The translations under genes and the position numbers were made by a program. Below the pieces are notes generated by a model. The model saw only the letters and a program-made list of their open reading frames with translations. It made no database searches and was not told the origin of the DNA. Positions 7,127 to 10,080 of a DNA stretch of 10,080 nucleotides are shown piece after piece. Positions within the stretch are counted from its first letter, which is position 1, and every line of letters begins with the position of its first letter. The stretch spans positions 1 through 10,080 of the forward strand of contig JASEIE010000135.1 of assembly GCA_030024065.1 (NCBI GenBank). Direction: 5' to 3'. Source of the DNA: Thermodesulfobacteriota bacterium (lineage in GTDB: Bacteria; Desulfobacterota; BSN033; UBA1163).

Positions 7127-7363
7127 TTGGCAGCTTTGAGAATTTATCACGAGTTGTGCAAAGGCGCTGATGAATGTGGAATATGCCTATATGTATGTAA
7201 GGAGGAGGTCTTTAAGCCTTCCGAAACATTGAATCAAAAGGGTTACAGGCCACCTGTCGTCGTCAACGAGGATCAGTGCACCCAGTGTGAGAACTGCATG
7301 ATCTTCTGTCCTGATCTGGCGATCGTGGTTTCCGGGAAAAAACGGAAAAAGGGGAGTAAGTAG
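7127..7363 (+). CDS. korD: 2-oxoacid:ferredoxin oxidoreductase delta subunit, 2x[4Fe-4S] ferredoxin-like
   Basis: Small iron-sulfur subunit passing electrons from the thiamine-diphosphate catalytic subunits to soluble ferredoxin. The 78 residues contain two cysteine clusters: C11, C17, C20, C24 and C51, C54, C57, C61. The second is a canonical CX2CX2CX3CP. The first has CX5C spacing for its first pair and lysine, not proline, after the fourth cysteine, so one cluster may have altered properties. The basic tail (GKKRKKGSK) follows directly. The start is TTG at 7127, chosen because AAAGGAGA (7113-7120) lies about 6 nt upstream; a second in-frame TTG at 7136 is possible. It ends immediately before korA, matching a delta-alpha-beta-gamma operon order. 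Confidence 0.88.
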   Translation: MAALRIYHELCKGADECGICLYVCKEEVFKPSETLNQKGYRPPVVVNEDQCTQCENCMIFCPDLAIVVSGKKRKKGSK

Positions 7364-8518
7364 ATGAGTGAGAAACGAGTCCGCACTGGAAGATATTTTA
7401 TGATGGGTAATGTGGCCTGTGCCGAAGGGGCCATGGCTGCGGGCTGTGAATTTGCGGCAGGTTATCCGATCACGCCGGCCACTGAGATTGCAAACCATCT
7501 GGCTGAGAAACTTCCCCAGGTGGGAGGGGCCTTTTTTCAGATGGAAGACGAAATCAGTTCGATCGCCGCAGTCATCGGGGCCTCCTGGGCCGGGAAGAAG
7601 GCCATGACCGTCACGTCGGGTCCCGGGATCAGTCTGATGCTGGAGAATATCGGATTTGCGGTCGGAGTGGAAACCCCGTGTGTGATCGTCAACGTTCAGA
7701 GAGGAGCCCCTACGACAGGGATGCCCACCATCGGGATTCAGGGAGATATGGTGCAGGCGAAGCACGGATCTCATGGAGATTATGAAATCATTGCCCTGTG
7801 CCCTTCATCACCTCAGGAGATGTTCGACCATACGGTGATCGCTTTCAATTACGCGGAGAGATATCGAACTCCCGTCTTCCTTCTCTCTGACGCCTTTGTG
7901 GGACATATGCGGGAGGAAGTGGTGATCCCGGAAGCGGAAAAGATTGAGACGGTCTACCGCAAAATTCCAGAACCGGGAAAAGATCCTCTGAAGATTAAGG
8001 GTTTCCTTGACGAGGATGTTGCCCCGATGCCCATTTTCGGGAAAGGGTTTAAGGCCCATGTAACCAGTTCCTGCCATGACGAATATGGGAAACGGAATCT
8101 GATCGATATCTCTGCCCTGGATAAATTCGTTCGGAGGTTGAGCGATAAGATCCTCAAACACAAAGAGGAGATTACACTGGTGGAGCGCGATTACGAAGGT
8201 GCCGAAATCGTCCTGGTGTCTTATGGGGGGGTGTCCCGTGCGGCGGCAGCGGCCGCTTCGCAGGCAAGAAAAGGGGGAATTTCGGTAGGGACCCTCCGGT
8301 TGATCACAGTGTGGCCCTTTCCAGGAGAGGAGATTGAAAAGATGGCGAGAAAGGCCAAACAGGTCATCGTCCTGGAAAATAACCTGGGTCAGGTTTATCC
8401 CTATATCAAAGCGGAAGCCGCCCATTTTGCAGAGGTCTCATTTCTCCCTCCCAGACTGGTGGGCGAGATCCAGGATCCAGAGGATATTTTAAAGAAGATT
8501 GAGGAGGTTTCGAAATGA
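7364..8518 (+). CDS. korA: 2-oxoacid:ferredoxin oxidoreductase alpha subunit
   Basis: Part of the complex converting a 2-oxoacid plus CoA to acyl-CoA, CO2 and reduced ferredoxin. The 384 residues contain the pyrimidine-binding domain first: AAGYPITPATE (31-41), QMEDEISS (59-66, whose acidic residues sit where the thiamine-activating glutamate is expected) and TSGPGISLM (84-92), then QRGAPTTGMPT (112-122). A transketolase C-like domain fills about 205-380, including VSYGGVSRAA and the LENN stretch. The architecture fits the KorA/VorA type; indolepyruvate enzymes are organised differently. GGGGAG (7351-7356) precedes the ATG, the gene begins right after the delta subunit's stop, and it overlaps korB by 4 nt (ATGA). 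2-Oxoglutarate is the default substrate for this type, but the context makes another oxoacid plausible. Confidence 0.95.
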   Translation: MSEKRVRTGRYFMMGNVACAEGAMAAGCEFAAGYPITPATEIANHLAEKLPQVGGAFFQMEDEISSIAAVIGASWAGKKAMTVTSGPGISLMLENIGFAVGVETPCVIVNVQRGAPTTGMPTIGIQGDMVQAKHGSHGDYEIIALCPSSPQEMFDHTVIAFNYAERYRTPVFLLSDAFVGHMREEVVIPEAEKIETVYRKIPEPGKDPLKIKGFLDEDVAPMPIFGKGFKAHVTSSCHDEYGKRNLIDISALDKFVRRLSDKILKHKEEITLVERDYEGAEIVLVSYGGVSRAAAAAASQARKGGISVGTLRLITVWPFPGEEIEKMARKAKQVIVLENNLGQVYPYIKAEAAHFAEVSFLPPRLVGEIQDPEDILKKIEEVSK

Positions 8519-9375
8519 ATGAGCTTGTCCACCCGTATCACCGTTTTATTCGCCCCACTGTGACCCACACGACGTTCTGCCCGGGTTGTGGAGATGGGAC
8601 CGTTGCCCATAGCATTTTACGCGCCATTGACGGTCTGGGTATAGATATGGACGATTTCGTTTTTGTCTCAGGAATCGGTTGTGCGGCATGGATCCCCAGC
8701 CCCCTTTTTAATGCCGATGTGATGCATACCACCCATGGAAGGCCGATCGCCTTTGCCTTTGGAATCAAGATGGGGCTTCCCGATAAAAAAGTGATGGTGG
8801 TGAGCGGAGATGGAGACCTCGTGGCCATCGGCGGGAATCACCTGATTCAGAATGCCCGAAGGAACATCGAGATGGTGGTCATCTGCGCCAATAACGGGAT
8901 TTACGGCATGACCGGAGGGCAGGCGGCCCCGACCACCCCCATGGGGGTGAAGACGACCACGACCCCTTACGGCACGTTTGAAAATATTTTCGAGGATATC
9001 TCGGGATTGGTCATTGCTGCGGGAGCCTCGTTCGTCGCTCGCTGGACTACAGCCCATCCAAGACAGTTGACCAACTCGATCAAAAAGGCGATTCAGAAAA
9101 AAGGGTTTGCCTTCATCGAGGTCTTGTCCCAGTGCCCGGTTCAGTTCGGTAGGAAGATGGGAACGGGCAACGCCGTCCAGATGCTTGAGGATTACAAGAA
9201 GCGATCGATTTCAATCAAGGAGGCCAAGAAACTTTCGCCGGAAGAATTGAAAGATCGAATTGTGGTTGGAGAATTTGTTGATCTTGAAAAATCAGAAATG
9301 GTGGAAGAGGTGAACAGGATGAAAGAAAGGGCCTCGGGAGGAGTGGCAGAGGCCATGGAAACGGGAAGAGGTTAA
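8515..9375 (+). CDS. korB: 2-oxoacid:ferredoxin oxidoreductase beta subunit, thiamine-diphosphate binding
   Basis: Catalytic partner of the alpha subunit, binding the thiamine diphosphate phosphate group and an internal 4Fe-4S cluster. Of 286 residues, FCPGCGDG (21-28, C22 and C25), GIGCAAW (53-59, C56) and VLSQCPVQFGR (203-213, C207) supply the four cluster cysteines expected in this family. The thiamine motif starts at SGDGD (97-101) and ends at NNGIYGMTGGQ (126-136). HTTHGRPIAFAFGIK (71-85) is also typical. The C-terminal 60 residues are charged, mainly Glu and Lys, as in other beta subunits of this type. The start overlaps the korA stop (ATGA at 8515-8518), so translation is probably coupled and subunit stoichiometry equal. 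korC follows after 35 nt. Confidence 0.95.
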   Translation: MNELVHPYHRFIRPTVTHTTFCPGCGDGTVAHSILRAIDGLGIDMDDFVFVSGIGCAAWIPSPLFNADVMHTTHGRPIAFAFGIKMGLPDKKVMVVSGDGDLVAIGGNHLIQNARRNIEMVVICANNGIYGMTGGQAAPTTPMGVKTTTTPYGTFENIFEDISGLVIAAGASFVARWTTAHPRQLTNSIKKAIQKKGFAFIEVLSQCPVQFGRKMGTGNAVQMLEDYKKRSISIKEAKKLSPEELKDRIVVGEFVDLEKSEMVEEVNRMKERASGGVAEAMETGRG

Positions 9376-9410
9376 TTGAGAGGAAAGAAATAAAAGTCGG
9401 GAGGATTCGA

Positions 9411-9941
9411 ATGGGTCGAACAGAGATACTCATCGGAGGAGTAGGAGGTCAAGGGGTCGTGTTATCCGGGATTCTTTTAGGAACAGCTGCTTCTCTGTAT
9501 GATGGGAAACAGGCCGTTCAGACACAGTCTTACAGTTCAGAATTAAGAGGTGGGTCAGCCAGGGCAGAAGTGATCATCTCGGAAGAGCGTGTTACAGATC
9601 CGGAGGTGAGAAAGGCGGATATCCTCATCCTCATGGCGGAGGATGCTGTGGGAAGGTATCTGAACAAAATCAAACCGAAGGGGCTTCTGGTCATCGATGC
9701 GGACCTTGTGAAAGGGGTGACCTCCGGGGATTATGAAATTCTTGCCCTCCCCGCAACCAGCATCGCGGATAAGGAGATGGGCAATATCATCGTGGCGAAT
9801 TTGATCATCTTAGGTGCCTTGATCAAGAAGACGAAGCTTCTTTCCGTGAAGTCCATGGAGAAAGCGATTGAGGCGAGCGTACCGAAAAAGGCAAAGGTCC
9901 TGAACCTGAAGGCCTTCCGGAGGGGACTGGAGCTTACCTAA
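9411..9941 (+). CDS. korC: 2-oxoacid:ferredoxin oxidoreductase gamma subunit
   Basis: The gamma subunit of the complex, thought to help bind CoA and to hold the subunits together. The 176 residues match the family length. The glycine-rich IGGVGGQGVVLSG (8-20) opens the domain, followed by TQSYSSELRGGSARAEV (42-58), the usual conserved signature, and ADILILMAEDA (69-79). The N-terminus starts right at the family motif, supporting ATG 9411, which has GGGAGG (9399-9404) upstream. It is the last identifiable gene of the operon; the repeat-rich spacer after it makes an operon boundary here plausible. Delta, alpha, beta and gamma are all present and intact, so the complex should be functional. Confidence 0.94.
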   Translation: MGRTEILIGGVGGQGVVLSGILLGTAASLYDGKQAVQTQSYSSELRGGSARAEVIISEERVTDPEVRKADILILMAEDAVGRYLNKIKPKGLLVIDADLVKGVTSGDYEILALPATSIADKEMGNIIVANLIILGALIKKTKLLSVKSMEKAIEASVPKKAKVLNLKAFRRGLELT

Positions 9942-9943
9942 TT

Positions 9944-9986
9944 GCGGATTTCGGATTGCGGATTGAAAAATCTAAAATCCGCAATC
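9944..9986. repeat. Tandem 7-bp repeat with an inverted copy downstream of korC
   Basis: Three tandem heptamers, GCGGATT, TCGGATT and GCGGATT (9944-9964), begin 3 nt after the korC stop. An inverted copy, AATCCGC, is at 9976-9982. The outer part pairs as an 11-bp perfect stem, GATTGCGGATT (9954-9964) with AATCCGCAATC (9976-9986), around an 11-nt AT-rich loop. No T-tract follows, so it is not a standard intrinsic terminator, though the hairpin could stabilise the korC 3' end. Confidence 0.8.
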
Positions 9987-10009
9987 TGAGATCATGAATC
10001 TAAATTGAC

Positions 10010-10037
10010 GCTATGCGCTATGCCCTCTGCACTTCGC
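10010..10037. repeat. Second, unrelated 7-bp repeat tract
   Basis: Two exact tandem copies of GCTATGC (10010-10016 and 10017-10023) are followed by two degenerate units, CCTCTGC (10024-10030) and ACTTCGC (10031-10037). It keeps the 7-bp period of the upstream tract but with a different unit. A run of seven T follows at 10039-10045. No coding potential was seen here. Confidence 0.6.
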
Positions 10038-10065
10038 GTTTTTTTAACCAAAAGGGAGGAGTGAG

Positions 10066-10080
10066 ATGTCCATCAAAACA
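10066..10080 (+). CDS. Start of a further gene, cut by the window edge
   Basis: An ATG at 10066 is preceded by a strong purine-rich ribosome site, GGGAGGAG (10054-10061), and reads MSIKT before the window ends. Five codons are too few to identify a product. It runs in the same direction as the operon, but the repeat-bearing 124-nt spacer leaves open whether it belongs to the same transcript. Confidence 0.6.

Noticed and set aside
7808..8425. 205-codon antisense frame opposite korA
   Set aside because: It is a shadow of a well-supported gene with no recognisable protein features.
9941..9986. CRISPR-like or insertion-sequence terminal repeat
   Set aside because: Units are only 7 bp with no unique spacers, and no transposase or target duplication was seen.
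10008..10045. Intrinsic terminator before the T-run at 10039-10045
   Set aside because: The only pairing found before the T-run is ACGC with GCGT around a 24-nt loop, too weak to call; the stronger 9954-9986 stem has no T-tract.

Overview
The window reads as a metabolic locus from a strictly anaerobic bacterium. The base composition looks moderate, ribosome binding sites are AGGAGG-type, and the gene set (ferredoxin-dependent 2-oxoacid oxidoreductase, TRAP transporter, dienoyl-CoA-reductase-type old yellow enzyme, FCD-type GntR regulator) suits a sulfate-reducing or syntrophic member of the former Deltaproteobacteria. That taxonomic placement is inference; no marker gene is present.

Layout: positions 1-882 hold the N-terminal 294 residues of a flavin oxidoreductase on the minus strand. 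A 98-bp divergent control region (883-980) carries a consensus sigma70-type promoter whose -10 box overlaps an inverted repeat that looks like a GntR operator. From 981 to 9941 everything lies on the plus strand with short gaps: gntR, a three-gene TRAP transporter (dctP, dctQ, dctM), two different Asp/Glu-racemase-superfamily proteins, a D-2-hydroxyacid dehydrogenase, and a four-subunit 2-oxoacid:ferredoxin oxidoreductase in the order delta, alpha, beta, gamma. A 14-bp hairpin with a short T-tract sits between dctP and dctQ. The 124-bp spacer after the last oxidoreductase subunit contains two unrelated tracts of 7-bp repeats, one with an inverted copy. A new plus-strand gene starts at 10066 and leaves the window after five codons.

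Working model (inference): a periplasmic binding protein captures an organic acid, probably a carboxylate, and the TRAP channel imports it. One or both racemase-family enzymes set the isomer or stereochemistry, the dehydrogenase oxidises a 2-hydroxyacid to a 2-oxoacid with NAD, and the oxidoreductase cleaves this with CoA to an acyl-CoA, CO2 and reduced ferredoxin. The GntR protein would sense the substrate or an intermediate and control both its own operon and the divergent flavoenzyme gene. The substrate cannot be read from the sequence. No tRNA, rRNA, CRISPR array, insertion sequence or integrase was seen.
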